Shown: positions 8,188-15,537 of the stretch, piece by piece
How positions within the stretch are numbered: position 1 is the first letter of the stretch
How the letters are laid out: each line of letters begins with the position of its first letter
Assembly (NCBI GenBank): GCA_964560165.1
Contig: CAZLLB010000035.1
Location: 1-19,988 of the forward strand
DNA from: Parvibaculum sp964560165
GTDB lineage: Bacteria; Pseudomonadota; Alphaproteobacteria; Parvibaculales; Parvibaculaceae
DNA: 19,988 nt
Direction: 5' to 3'
Position numbers and translations under genes: made by a program
Notes under the pieces: generated by a model
The model's database searches: none
What the model was told of the DNA's origin: nothing
The model's input: only the letters and a program-made list of their open reading frames with translations

Positions 8188-9264
8188 TCAGCGTTTCACA
8201 AGTTCGACGCGGCGGTTCTTTGCCCTGCCTGTCTCATCATCGTTGCTCGCCACGGGCGAGACAGGGCCGACGCCAGCAGACTGGAGCCGATCCTTGGCGA
8301 TACCTTGTTTCGCTAAGAGCGCTGCGACTACGGAGGCCGCACGCGCCTCCGACAATTTCATATTGTGGGTGAATTCGCCAACATTGTCGGTGTGGCCGAC
8401 GACATAGACTTTCAGCGCCGGATCGGCTTTCAGCAGCTTGCCGATTTCATCAAGCGTCGCGTCGGATTCCGGCTTCAGCGCCGCCTTGTCCGTGTCGAAG
8501 TAAATGCCGTAAAGCGCGATGCGGCCCGACTTGCCGATCTCGCTCCCCATCTGCTCGGCTTTCACCAGCACCATCTTGTTCTCGCGTGCCTTGGGTTCCA
8601 CTACCGTGACGATCGCCACCGTGCGGTCGTTCAGCACCTTGCAATATTGCGTATCCGACATCGTATAGGTGAGCAGCGCCACATAGGCGTCGCCGTCGAC
8701 ACCGGGAATCTTCGCCACGCTGTAGCGTTGCGAAGCTCGCGTGGAATCCAGCGCACAGGCGCCATTGCTGAAGCTCGCGGCCTTCAATTCGCTTTTGGGA
8801 TAGAGCAGCGTCAACAATCCGGCCTTGTTACCACCTGAGCCGATGCCACTCTTTGCGTCGCCGCCGCACTCTTCTTCCTTGCAAGCATAGATCACCTCGC
8901 CACCCTTGCTCGTGACTTCATCCTCATAATTGCGAGCGACTTCAAGCGTCGAGCGACCTGCGGGCATGACATAGACAAGCCGCGTCACCTTACCTTCGAG
9001 CTTCTGCGCTTTCTCCGGCAGATAGACGCGATTGTTCATGCCATCGACCTTGTCGGTGGATTTCAGAACCGAGAGTGGAAAGCTCGCCTCGTCGAAAGCT
9101 TTCTGCGCGTAATCGACGATGAAAGAACCCTCGTAACGCTTCAGAAGCGCCGTGTCCTTGGCCCCCTTGATGTCGGCATTTGGTTCGGTTGCATTTGCAT
9201 GGGCCACGCCCGTCAGCAGCACCAGCATTGCAAGGCTTTTGGCCAATTGTCCGAGATAGCCCAT
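8188..9264 (-). CDS. DUF4892 / OmpA-domain envelope protein
   Basis: This is a 358-residue exported protein. The signal peptide MGYLGQLAKSLAMLVLLTGV continues to a likely cleavage after AHA or ANA (about residues 23-25). Residues 35-230 resemble DUF4892, whose function is unknown; this part includes LLKRYEGSFIVDYAQKAFDE and four cysteines (C128, C133, C170, C208) that could form disulfides in the periplasm. Residues 250-358 are an OmpA-type peptidoglycan-binding domain with YFDTDKAALKP, VVGHTDN (D293), the LSEARA loop (R308) and a NRRVE end. It probably links the outer membrane or periplasm to peptidoglycan without being a barrel porin itself. The ATG has a GGGGGG run seven bases upstream acting as ribosome binding site. 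It is transcribed away from the copper ATPase, leaving 139 bp shared between them. Confidence 0.88.
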   Translation of the reverse strand: MGYLGQLAKSLAMLVLLTGVAHANATEPNADIKGAKDTALLKRYEGSFIVDYAQKAFDEASFPLSVLKSTDKVDGMNNRVYLPEKAQKLEGKVTRLVYVMPAGRSTLEVARNYEDEVTSKGGEVIYACKEEECGGDAKSGIGSGGNKAGLLTLLYPKSELKAASFSNGACALDSTRASQRYSVAKIPGVDGDAYVALLTYTMSDTQYCKVLNDRTVAIVTVVEPKARENKMVLVKAEQMGSEIGKSGRIALYGIYFDTDKAALKPESDATLDEIGKLLKADPALKVYVVGHTDNVGEFTHNMKLSEARAASVVAALLAKQGIAKDRLQSAGVGPVSPVASNDDETGRAKNRRVELVKR

Positions 9265-9336
9265 CGGATCCCCCCGTTTCGCTTATGGGAAGATCAGTCC
9301 AGATTCGTGCCCTTTTTCCAAGTTCCAAACCACATC

Positions 9337-9367
9337 TTGACCTTCCAGCGACTGGAAGCCCTATCTT
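9337..9367 (+). promoter_or_regulatory. CueR/HmrR-type copper-responsive promoter and operator
   Basis: TTGACC (9337-9342) and TATCTT (9362-9367) are separated by 19 bp instead of 17, the hallmark of promoters activated by MerR-family regulators. Within the spacer lies the dyad CTTCCAG-CGA-CTGGAAG (9342-9358). In context it matches the copper-regulator pattern ACCTTCC-N7-GGAAGGT, except that the last two bases are CC. The copper ATPase start codon is 37 bases after the -10. No regulator gene is present in the window. Confidence 0.85.
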
Positions 9368-9403
9368 CGCTATATCGACATTTCAGCGGAAGGCGAGGCG
9401 ATC

Positions 9404-11758
9404 ATGACGGGCGACACAAATTGCTGCAGCGGCGCTCACGGGCACGGCCACCACGCGCATCACAGCGCAACGCCTGCAAGCGTCAAAGACCCCGTGTGTG
9501 GCATGGACGTCGATCCGGCGACGGCCAAGCACAGCGCCGAGCATGGCGAACAGACCTGGTATTTCTGCTCTGCCGGTTGCCGCGCGAAGCTTATCGCCGA
9601 TCCTGACAAATATCTGACGCCCAAGGGCGAAGAAGCGCCCGCGCCGGAAGGCACAATTTTCACCTGCCCCATGCATCCAGAAATCCGGCAGGAGGGGCCG
9701 GGGGCGTGCCCGATTTGCGGCATGGCGCTGGAGCCGCTTGTCGCCACCGCCTCGCCCACGCCGAACCACGAACTCATCGACATGCAGCGGCGCTTCATCG
9801 TCGGCCTCGTGCTGGCGCTGCCCGTTTTCGTCGTCGAAATGGGAGGGCATCTCACCGGCCTCACCATGGAACTCGGCGGCTGGTCGAACTGGTTTCAGCT
9901 GGCGCTTTCAACGCCCGTGGTGCTCTGGGCGGGCTGGCCTTTCTTTCAGCGCGGCTGGGCGTCCATCGTCACGCGCAACCTCAACATGTTCACGCTGATC
10001 GCGCTAGGCACCGGCGTCGCCTGGAGCTACAGCCTTGTCGCAACGCTCGCGCCCGGTATTTTCCCCGACGCCTTTCGCGGCATGGACGGGTCCGTTGCGG
10101 TTTACTTTGAAGCCGCCGCCGTCATCACGGTTCTGGTGCTGCTCGGGCAAGTGCTCGAGTTGCGCGCGCGCGAGCGCACCGGCGGAGCGATCCGCGCGCT
10201 GCTCGATCTCGCGCCGAAGACCGCGCGGCGTATCGGCGCTGATGGTCACGAGGAAGACGTGGCGCTCGAGGCCATCATCGTCGGCGACACATTGCGCGTT
10301 CGTCCCGGCGAGAAGGTGCCGGTCGATGGCGTGATTGCCGAAGGCCGCAGCGCGCTCGATGAATCCATGATCACCGGCGAAGCGATGCCGGTGACGAAAG
10401 AAGCGGGCGACAAGGTCATTGCCGCAACGCTCAACCGTTCGGGCGGCTTCATCATGACGGCGGAGAAAGTCGGGCGCGATACGATGCTTGCCCGCATCGT
10501 GCAGATGGTCGCCGATGCGCAACGCTCGCGCGCGCCGATCCAGCGTCTTGCCGACCTCGTCGCAAGCTGGTTCGTGCCGCTGGTCATTGCGGTTTCGGCG
10601 CTCGCCTTTGTCGCGTGGATGATCTTGGGGCCGGAGCCGCGTTTTGCTCATGCGCTGGTCGCCGCCGTTGCGGTGCTGATCATCGCCTGCCCTTGCGCGC
10701 TCGGTCTTGCCACGCCCATGTCGATCATGGTCGGCGTCGGGCGCGGCGCGAGCCAAGGCGTGCTCATCAAAAATGCCGACGCACTGGAACGCATGGAGAA
10801 GGTCGATACGCTCGTCGTCGATAAAACCGGCACGCTCACTGAAGGCAAGCCTTCCGTCATCGAAATCGTTGCGGCGCAAGGCTTTGACGAGGCGGAGTTG
10901 CTGCGGCTTGTCGCCAGCGTCGAGGCCGCGAGTGAGCATCCGCTGGCCGACGCCATCGTCGCCGCCGCCAAAGCGCGGAACCTCACTCTTACAGAGGTCT
11001 CGGGCTTTGATTCACCCACCGGCAAGGGCGCGCTCGGCACGGTCGAGGGCAAGCATATCGTCATCGGCAATGCCGCCTTCCTCGCCGAGCACGGCATCGC
11101 CGCCGATGCGCAGGGGCCACGCGCCGAAACATTCCGCCAGGACGGGGCGACGGCGATCTTTGCCGGGATCGACGGGCGTCTCGCCGGGCTCTTTGCCATA
11201 GCGGACGCGATCAAGCCGACGACGCAGAGCGCCATCGATGCGCTGAAAGCAGACGGCATCCATGTCGTCATGCTGACCGGCGACAATGAAACGACAGCTC
11301 GCGCGATTGCAAAATCCCTCGGCATCGACGAGGTGGAAGCGGGCGTGTTACCTGACGGCAAGGCGCGTATCGTCGAGCGGTTGCGTGGCGAGGGTCGTGT
11401 CGTCGCCATGGCGGGCGACGGCGTCAATGATGCGCCCGCGCTTGCCGCCGCCGATATCGGCATCGCCATGGGCACCGGCACTGACGTTGCGATGGAGAGC
11501 GCCGGCATCACGCTGCTCAAGGGCGATCTCATCGGCATCGTTCATGCTCGCCATCTCTCGCAAGCAACGATGCGCAACATAAGGCAAAATCTTTTCTTCG
11601 CCTTCATCTACAACGCCGCCGGTGTGCCGGTCGCAGCGGGCGTGCTTTATCCCGCATTCGGATTGCTGCTCTCGCCGGTCATCGCGGCGGCGGCGATGGC
11701 GCTTTCCTCCGTCAGCGTCATCGGCAATGCGTTGCGGCTTCGCGCGGCAAAGCTCTAG
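9404..11758 (+). CDS. copA: Copper-exporting P1B-type ATPase with YHS and heavy-metal-binding N-terminal domains
   Basis: This 784-residue inner-membrane pump uses ATP to move Cu(I) out of the cytoplasm. The N-terminus is His-rich (AHGHGHHAHH, 11-20). It is followed by a YHS domain (about 27-71; C32, C55, C59) and a CxxC heavy-metal-binding domain (about 86-112; C88, C102, C105); the usual GMxCxxC HMA domain is absent. Core motifs are the TGE loop (324-326), the membrane metal site CPC (429-431), the phosphorylated D473 in DKTGTLT, HP (512-513) and GDGVND (671-676). YN (736-737) and MALSS (765-769) mark the Cu(I) subgroup P1B-1. About eight membrane helices are visible. A GAGG-like site lies just upstream of the ATG. 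The upstream MerR-type promoter supports copper induction, and a terminator follows. It is a single-gene transcript as far as can be seen. Silver transport is also possible. Confidence 0.95.
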   Translation: MTGDTNCCSGAHGHGHHAHHSATPASVKDPVCGMDVDPATAKHSAEHGEQTWYFCSAGCRAKLIADPDKYLTPKGEEAPAPEGTIFTCPMHPEIRQEGPGACPICGMALEPLVATASPTPNHELIDMQRRFIVGLVLALPVFVVEMGGHLTGLTMELGGWSNWFQLALSTPVVLWAGWPFFQRGWASIVTRNLNMFTLIALGTGVAWSYSLVATLAPGIFPDAFRGMDGSVAVYFEAAAVITVLVLLGQVLELRARERTGGAIRALLDLAPKTARRIGADGHEEDVALEAIIVGDTLRVRPGEKVPVDGVIAEGRSALDESMITGEAMPVTKEAGDKVIAATLNRSGGFIMTAEKVGRDTMLARIVQMVADAQRSRAPIQRLADLVASWFVPLVIAVSALAFVAWMILGPEPRFAHALVAAVAVLIIACPCALGLATPMSIMVGVGRGASQGVLIKNADALERMEKVDTLVVDKTGTLTEGKPSVIEIVAAQGFDEAELLRLVASVEAASEHPLADAIVAAAKARNLTLTEVSGFDSPTGKGALGTVEGKHIVIGNAAFLAEHGIAADAQGPRAETFRQDGATAIFAGIDGRLAGLFAIADAIKPTTQSAIDALKADGIHVVMLTGDNETTARAIAKSLGIDEVEAGVLPDGKARIVERLRGEGRVVAMAGDGVNDAPALAAADIGIAMGTGTDVAMESAGITLLKGDLIGIVHARHLSQATMRNIRQNLFFAFIYNAAGVPVAAGVLYPAFGLLLSPVIAAAAMALSSVSVIGNALRLRAAKL

Positions 11759-11764
11759 GCAAAC

Positions 11765-11798
11765 AAAAAGGGAGCGGCATCGCACCGCTCCCTTTCCT
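11765..11798. terminator. Bidirectional terminator between copA and the exported Gly/His-rich protein
   Basis: GGGAGCGG (11770-11777) pairs with CCGCTCCC (11785-11792), extended to 11 bp by flanking AAA/TTT. The T-run is strong on the minus strand (CTTTTTGTTT) and weaker on the plus strand (TTTCCT). It serves both convergent genes. Confidence 0.85.
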
Positions 11799-11813
11799 CA
11801 ATTCATTTCCGCA

Positions 11814-12320
11814 TCAGTTGACGACGCGCCATGAGCCGTCCGGCTGCTGGCAAGCCGTGCCGTAGCCATATTGCATCTGGCCGCCGACGCGCACCGAGGA
11901 CTGGTACTCGCGGCAATACTGGCCCGACTGCGACTGATAGACGTCAGAGGTCGGTGTCGCCTGAAGCGGTGCCTGACCGTAATAATCGGCAGGCGGCGGT
12001 GCGTAGACCGTCTGCGGCGGCGCGCTATAGGCGGGCTGCGAAAGCAGCGCCGCGCCGAGCAGCGCACCGCCGATTATCGCGACGGCGGCAAGCCCGTTAT
12101 CATTGTCGTCCTGTCCGTGGCGATAGCCGCGATCATAGCCACGCGCGTAGTTTCCATGGCCGCCATTGTGGCGCTCGCCGCTCCAGCCCCAACCCTGTCC
12201 GCCACCGCCGCCGTGATAGCGGCTTCCCGCGAAAGCGGGCGCGGCAAAGCTCAGTGACGTGGCGGCGGCCAGCGCAATCGCGGTCGCCTTGAAACCGATG
12301 GATTTGGGGCTCTTGCTCAT
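11814..12320 (-). CDS. Exported Gly/His-rich protein with 17-kDa surface-antigen-like C-terminus
   Basis: This is a 168-residue exported protein. The signal peptide (residues 1-31) ends APAFA, followed by a Gly/His/Arg/Tyr-rich region (about 32-75). Next comes a short hydrophobic glycine-zipper-like stretch, GLAAVAIIGGALLGAALL (76-93), then a Pro/Tyr/Gln-rich linker (95-130). The compact tail has C136 and C157 (YCREYQ and YGYGTACQQPDGSW). That tail resembles the ends of small alphaproteobacterial outer-membrane surface-antigen (17-kDa/COG4520-like) proteins, where the two cysteines probably pair. There is no lipobox, so it is not a lipoprotein. GGGAG lies nine bases upstream of the ATG. It converges on copA; the histidines invite a metal-binding idea, but nothing else supports it. 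The function is unknown. Confidence 0.8.
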   Translation of the reverse strand: MSKSPKSIGFKATAIALAAATSLSFAAPAFAGSRYHGGGGGQGWGWSGERHNGGHGNYARGYDRGYRHGQDDNDNGLAAVAIIGGALLGAALLSQPAYSAPPQTVYAPPPADYYGQAPLQATPTSDVYQSQSGQYCREYQSSVRVGGQMQYGYGTACQQPDGSWRVVN

Positions 12321-12397
12321 TTGACCATCTCCCTGACGGGTGCCGGTGTGACGGGTTCACGCGCCGGACCGTCATTTGATGATGCAAATATAGGAAG

Positions 12398-12414
12398 CCC
12401 CGGCTGAACCGGGG
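12398..12414. repeat. Short CCCCGG/CCGGGG hairpin
   Basis: CCCCGG (12398-12403) pairs with CCGGGG (12409-12414) around CTGAA. It resembles the stem of the family B repeat at 7277-7330 without its flanks, and sits between the exported protein gene and the ALDH terminator. Confidence 0.4.
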
Positions 12415-12431
12415 ATGAATGGTTTTCGCCC

Positions 12432-12466
12432 AAGAAAAACGGCCGCCCCCTGCGGAGCGGCCGTTT
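12432..12466 (-). terminator. Rho-independent terminator of the aldehyde dehydrogenase gene
   Basis: AAACGGCCGC (12437-12446) pairs perfectly with GCGGCCGTTT (12457-12466). On the minus strand it is followed by TTTTTCTTG. It lies 19 bases past the ALDH stop codon and would end the phosphotransferase-ALDH transcript. Confidence 0.88.
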
Positions 12467-12485
12467 CCTTGCCTTCAAATTGCCA

Positions 12486-13889
12486 TCAACGCGCGACGTT
12501 GATCACCTGCAACTGCGTGAATTCGGCCAGGCCCTCTTCGCCCAGCTCCGTGCCGAGGCCGGAATGTTTCGAGCCGCCGAAGGGAATATTCGGCGCGAGT
12601 TCGGCATGTTTGTTCACCCACACAGAACCCGATTCCATCTGCACCGCCAGCTTGTAGGCGCGGTCGGGATTGGACGACCAGATCGAGCCGCCAAGCCCAT
12701 AAGGCGAGGCATTGGCGCGCGCCACAGCATCTTCGGGATCGGAATATTTGATCACCGGCAGCACCGGGCCAAACTGTTCTTCATCGACAAGGCGCGACCC
12801 ATCGGTGATGTCACGCACGATGGTCGGCTGGATGAAATAGCCAGCGCCGCCCTGCGCCGCACCACCTGCAATCACCTTGCCGTGTTTCTTGGCGTCCTCA
12901 ATGACTTCCTTCACCTTGTCGAACTGCATCTTGTTTTGCAGCGGCCCAAGCTGGGTGCCTTGCTCAAGACCATTGCCGACAATGGCGGCTGTCGCGAGCT
13001 TGGCCAACTCGTCGCACATTTCGTCATAGATCGACTCATGCACATAGAGCCGCTTCATCGCGATGCAGACCTGGCCGTTGTTCTGAAAGGCGCTCTGGAA
13101 GAGAGCGGGCGCCGTCTCCTTGGGGTTCACGTCGTCAAGCACGATGCCCGCATCATTGCCGCCAAGCTCAAGCGTGATGCGCTTCAGCGTCGCCGCCGCG
13201 CCCGCCATCACCTTCGCGCCGGTCGCCGTCGAGCCGGTGAAGGAAATCTTGCGAACGTCAGGATGCGCCGTCAGCGCACCGCCCAGATCGTTGGCATCGG
13301 TGATGATGTTGACGACACCTGCCGGCAGAATGTCCTTAATCAACTCGCCGAGCCTCAGCGATGTCAGCGGCGTTGTCGGCGCTGGCTTCAGCACCACCGT
13401 GTTGCCGGAAAGTAATGCTGGCGGCAGCTTGAAGGCCATCAGGATCAGCGGAAAATTCCACGGCACGATCGCGCCGATAACACCAAGCGGCTTCCTGTGC
13501 AGCTCGACCTTGCGGCCCTCGCTGTCATCGATCACCTTGATGGGCAGATCAAGCGCCGTGAAATAGCGGAAGAAAGCCGCCGTGCCGAAAACCTCGCCGG
13601 TCGCGTCAGCCAGCGGCTTGCCCTGTTCCTGCGTCAGCAGGCGCGCAAGCTCCTGACCGTTCTTTTCGATGGCGTCGGCAATGGCGTTCAGCGCCTTCTT
13701 GCGTTCGGCAATCGGCGTCTTCGCCCAGGCCGGAAACGCCGCCTTTGCCGCCGCAACAGCCTCATCAAGCTGCGCTTTCGAGGCGCGCGGGCATTTCGCC
13801 AGCACTTCTTCCGTTGCCGGATTAATAACGTCCATGGTCTGGTCGCCCGCGACCAGCTTGCCGTTGATCAAGAGCTTGTAGTCGCTCAT
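12486..13889 (-). CDS. NAD(P)-dependent aldehyde dehydrogenase
   Basis: This 467-residue member of the ALDH superfamily oxidises an aldehyde to the carboxylic acid in the cytoplasm. Conserved features are the oxyanion Asn in PWNFP (N145), K168 of LKPAPTTPL, the cofactor loop FTGSTATG (217-224), the general base E241 in LELGGND, the nucleophile C275 in NNGQVC, and E371 in EEQFGP. The length is normal for the soluble betaine-aldehyde/succinate-semialdehyde dehydrogenase-like branch. The LELGGND sequence (instead of the common LELGGK) and the short N-terminus are typical of a subgroup often annotated generically as aldehyde dehydrogenase. The start has GGGAG eight bases upstream. It begins 41 bases after the phosphotransferase stop, so the two probably share a transcript, and a strong terminator follows. 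The substrate cannot be told from sequence. Confidence 0.93.
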   Translation of the reverse strand: MSDYKLLINGKLVAGDQTMDVINPATEEVLAKCPRASKAQLDEAVAAAKAAFPAWAKTPIAERKKALNAIADAIEKNGQELARLLTQEQGKPLADATGEVFGTAAFFRYFTALDLPIKVIDDSEGRKVELHRKPLGVIGAIVPWNFPLILMAFKLPPALLSGNTVVLKPAPTTPLTSLRLGELIKDILPAGVVNIITDANDLGGALTAHPDVRKISFTGSTATGAKVMAGAAATLKRITLELGGNDAGIVLDDVNPKETAPALFQSAFQNNGQVCIAMKRLYVHESIYDEMCDELAKLATAAIVGNGLEQGTQLGPLQNKMQFDKVKEVIEDAKKHGKVIAGGAAQGGAGYFIQPTIVRDITDGSRLVDEEQFGPVLPVIKYSDPEDAVARANASPYGLGGSIWSSNPDRAYKLAVQMESGSVWVNKHAELAPNIPFGGSKHSGLGTELGEEGLAEFTQLQVINVAR

Positions 13890-13930
13890 CTGGTAACTCC
13901 CTGAATGGTCTTCGTTTCTAATTCGGCAAT

Positions 13931-15019
13931 CTAGTTGGGCAGCAACGAGAGCGCGTTGGTGTCGCGCACATGGTCGGCGCCGCCCTGCAACATGGCAAAG
14001 AACATATCATCTCCGCGCGGCGTTCGCTCGACTATCATTGAGGCGGCAAAAGCCATGATGAAAAGCGCAAAACTGTAGCGCGCATAGCCTTCCCACACAT
14101 CGTCGAAGCTGTAGTCCTTGACGCCAAGCTCCACCAGCTTGTCATGGTAGCGCGTCAGCAGCGCACGCTCATGCACCTTGCGCTCCTCGCGCTTCAAAGC
14201 GCCGGAGCGGAAATAGGACACATCATGCATCCCGCAGCCAAGCCCGAGTGATTGCCAATCCACAACCGTCAGCGGCTTGCCGCCCTCCGCCGTGCCGAAC
14301 ATCATGTTGTCGGGCCGAAAATCCATATGGATCAGGCATTTCGGGCCGCTATACCCATTGCGGTAGAAATTGTAGTTCCTGATGACCGCATCGCCGATCT
14401 CGATGCAATGCGACGGGATGCGCTCGCCGTAGCGCTCGCGGAAACCTGCCCAGAGCGCTGTCATCAACTCTCCGTTCGTCACCGACGCGGCAGCTTTCGT
14501 CTCGGAAACCCAGGCGAGGTTCTCAAGCGAGGCATCGCCCCAATGCGAGGCATGGAGCTTGGCCGCTTCTTCAATCGCCAGCTCCGTCTCATGCAAGGTG
14601 CATCCACGCATCTGGTCGCCCTGCGTGGCGGGCGCAAGGTCCTCCATCATCAGCACGAATTCGCTCGTCTCAGGATCGACATCGGCATGGAGACAGGTGG
14701 GCGTCGTGATCAGCGCCCTGGGCGCGATCAGATGATAGAAATTCACCTCGCGAATATAATTGCCGAAATTAACGCCGGTGGCGCGGCTTTCATCGTCGGG
14801 CGAGGGAAACTTGCCGACGATGGTGCGCGGCGCGCCATTCGCATCGCCTTTAAAATCGAAGATGAAGCGCACGCTTTCACCGACTTGGCCCGTGCCCACG
14901 CGCTTTGCCGTAAAATCTGCAACCGTCGCCTCATAGCCGCCAAGACGCAGCACTTCGCTCAGCCATTGCGCCGTCACTTGCGCGGGCCGGATGATCGGCA
15001 GCCTTGTGGTTGTCGCCAC
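13931..15019 (-). CDS. APH-fold phosphotransferase (kinase) of unknown substrate
   Basis: This is a 362-residue protein of the aminoglycoside phosphotransferase / ecdysteroid-kinase-like superfamily. The catalytic loop is LIHMDFRPDN (Brenner motif HxDxxxxN), with the base D233 and N238 numbered from GTG 15019. The metal-binding aspartate is D254 in VVDWQSLGLG. Candidate nucleotide-site residues are K70 (VGKFPSPDDES) and E91 (IREVNFYH). The start is uncertain. TTG 15025 has GAGGA only one base away, whereas GTG 15019 has it seven bases upstream, so I use GTG. Family members phosphorylate small molecules, including hydroxyacyl-CoAs in the ACAD10/11 and LvaA pathways; antibiotic resistance is not implied. 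The downstream ALDH is probably co-transcribed. Upstream is an inverted-repeat element that may carry or separate the promoter. Confidence 0.87.
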   Translation of the reverse strand: MATTTRLPIIRPAQVTAQWLSEVLRLGGYEATVADFTAKRVGTGQVGESVRFIFDFKGDANGAPRTIVGKFPSPDDESRATGVNFGNYIREVNFYHLIAPRALITTPTCLHADVDPETSEFVLMMEDLAPATQGDQMRGCTLHETELAIEEAAKLHASHWGDASLENLAWVSETKAAASVTNGELMTALWAGFRERYGERIPSHCIEIGDAVIRNYNFYRNGYSGPKCLIHMDFRPDNMMFGTAEGGKPLTVVDWQSLGLGCGMHDVSYFRSGALKREERKVHERALLTRYHDKLVELGVKDYSFDDVWEGYARYSFALFIMAFAASMIVERTPRGDDMFFAMLQGGADHVRDTNALSLLPN

Positions 15020-15026
15020 CTTCAAA

Positions 15027-15031
15027 TCCTC
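15027..15031 (-). promoter_or_regulatory. Ribosome binding site deciding the phosphotransferase start
   Basis: GAGGA on the minus strand is seven bases from GTG 15019 but only one base from the in-frame TTG at 15025, favouring the GTG. Confidence 0.55.
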
Positions 15032-15054
15032 ACTTCAATTTCTGGAGGCCGGAT

Positions 15055-15133
15055 CGTCATTGCGAGCGTCAGCGAAGCAATCCAGAAGCCGCACCCGTAG
15101 ATGTTTCGGGCTTTCACAGCCCTCGCAATGACG
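15055..15133. repeat. Intergenic inverted-repeat element, family C
   Basis: CGTCATTGCGAG (15055-15066) is matched perfectly by CTCGCAATGACG (15122-15133). The left arm continues into CGTCAGCGAAGCAATCCAG. The form, a TCATTGCGAGCG...GCGAAGCAATCCAG core bounded by inverted ends, is that of repeats found many times between genes in alphaproteobacterial genomes. It fills the 127-bp gap between the SnoaL-like gene and the phosphotransferase gene. Confidence 0.82.
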
Positions 15134-15146
15134 CTAACCGGGGCTT

Positions 15147-15533
15147 TCACGGCAGCTTCGCCACCGGATGCACATAGACTTCATTGAGTGCAATCTCGTC
15201 GCCTTTCAGCACCACAAGATCGAAGCCGCGCATATAGTTCTTGGTTCCGTCGGGCAGGCTCATCGTACAATACCAGCGTCCACTATAGCCGTCATGCGTC
15301 GCCCATGTTTCATGCGGCACATAATTCATCGGCGGCGTTTCGGCAAAGAGCTTGGTGAGATATGCGCGGAGAGCTTCTCTCCCCTTCAATCCGTCCGGCA
15401 CCTGCGGATCGCAATAGATCGTGTCGGGCGCGTAGAACATCACCAGTTCGGCGACATTCTTGTCCGACCAGGCTTTCAGCCAACGCGCGTTGAAATCGAC
15501 AATGTCGAGCGCCATATCGGTCTCCGCTTTCAT
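15147..15533 (-). CDS. SnoaL/NTF2-like small protein
   Basis: This is a 128-residue protein with the cone-shaped NTF2/SnoaL fold signature. A helical N-terminus (FNARWLKAWSDKNVAELV, 14-31) leads into FYAPDTIYCDPQVPDGLKGR, where the acid-rich loop opens the pocket. Later strands include HETWATHDGYSGRWYCTMSL and the closing ALNEVYVHP. Members act as polyketide cyclases, isomerases or small-molecule binders, or stabilise neighbouring enzymes. ATG 15533 has GGAGG eight bases upstream, and an alternative ATG at 15515 is also well spaced. The start lies four bases past the stop of the FAD enzyme gene, so translation is probably coupled and the two may act on the same compound. The reaction is unknown. 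Confidence 0.82.
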   Translation of the reverse strand: MKAETDMALDIVDFNARWLKAWSDKNVAELVMFYAPDTIYCDPQVPDGLKGREALRAYLTKLFAETPPMNYVPHETWATHDGYSGRWYCTMSLPDGTKNYMRGFDLVVLKGDEIALNEVYVHPVAKLP

Positions 15534-15537
15534 GAGG

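Noticed and set aside
10004..10939. Minus-strand frames opposite copA, including 10648-11538
   Set aside because: The copA motifs are continuous through this region. The antisense products are rich in Ser, Ala and Arg with no domain.
12480..13415. 311-residue plus-strand frame opposite the aldehyde dehydrogenase
   Set aside because: It is antisense to an intact ALDH and its composition is Arg/His-rich and repetitive.
13931..15019. Aminoglycoside resistance gene
   Set aside because: The fold motifs match APH kinases, but this branch is a broad family of metabolic small-molecule kinases. Nothing in the sequence or neighbourhood points to antibiotics.
15055..15133. Insertion sequence or miniature transposon with target duplication
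   Set aside because: The inverted ends are clear, but no transposase gene and no obvious direct target repeat flank the element, so it is called only as an intergenic repeat.
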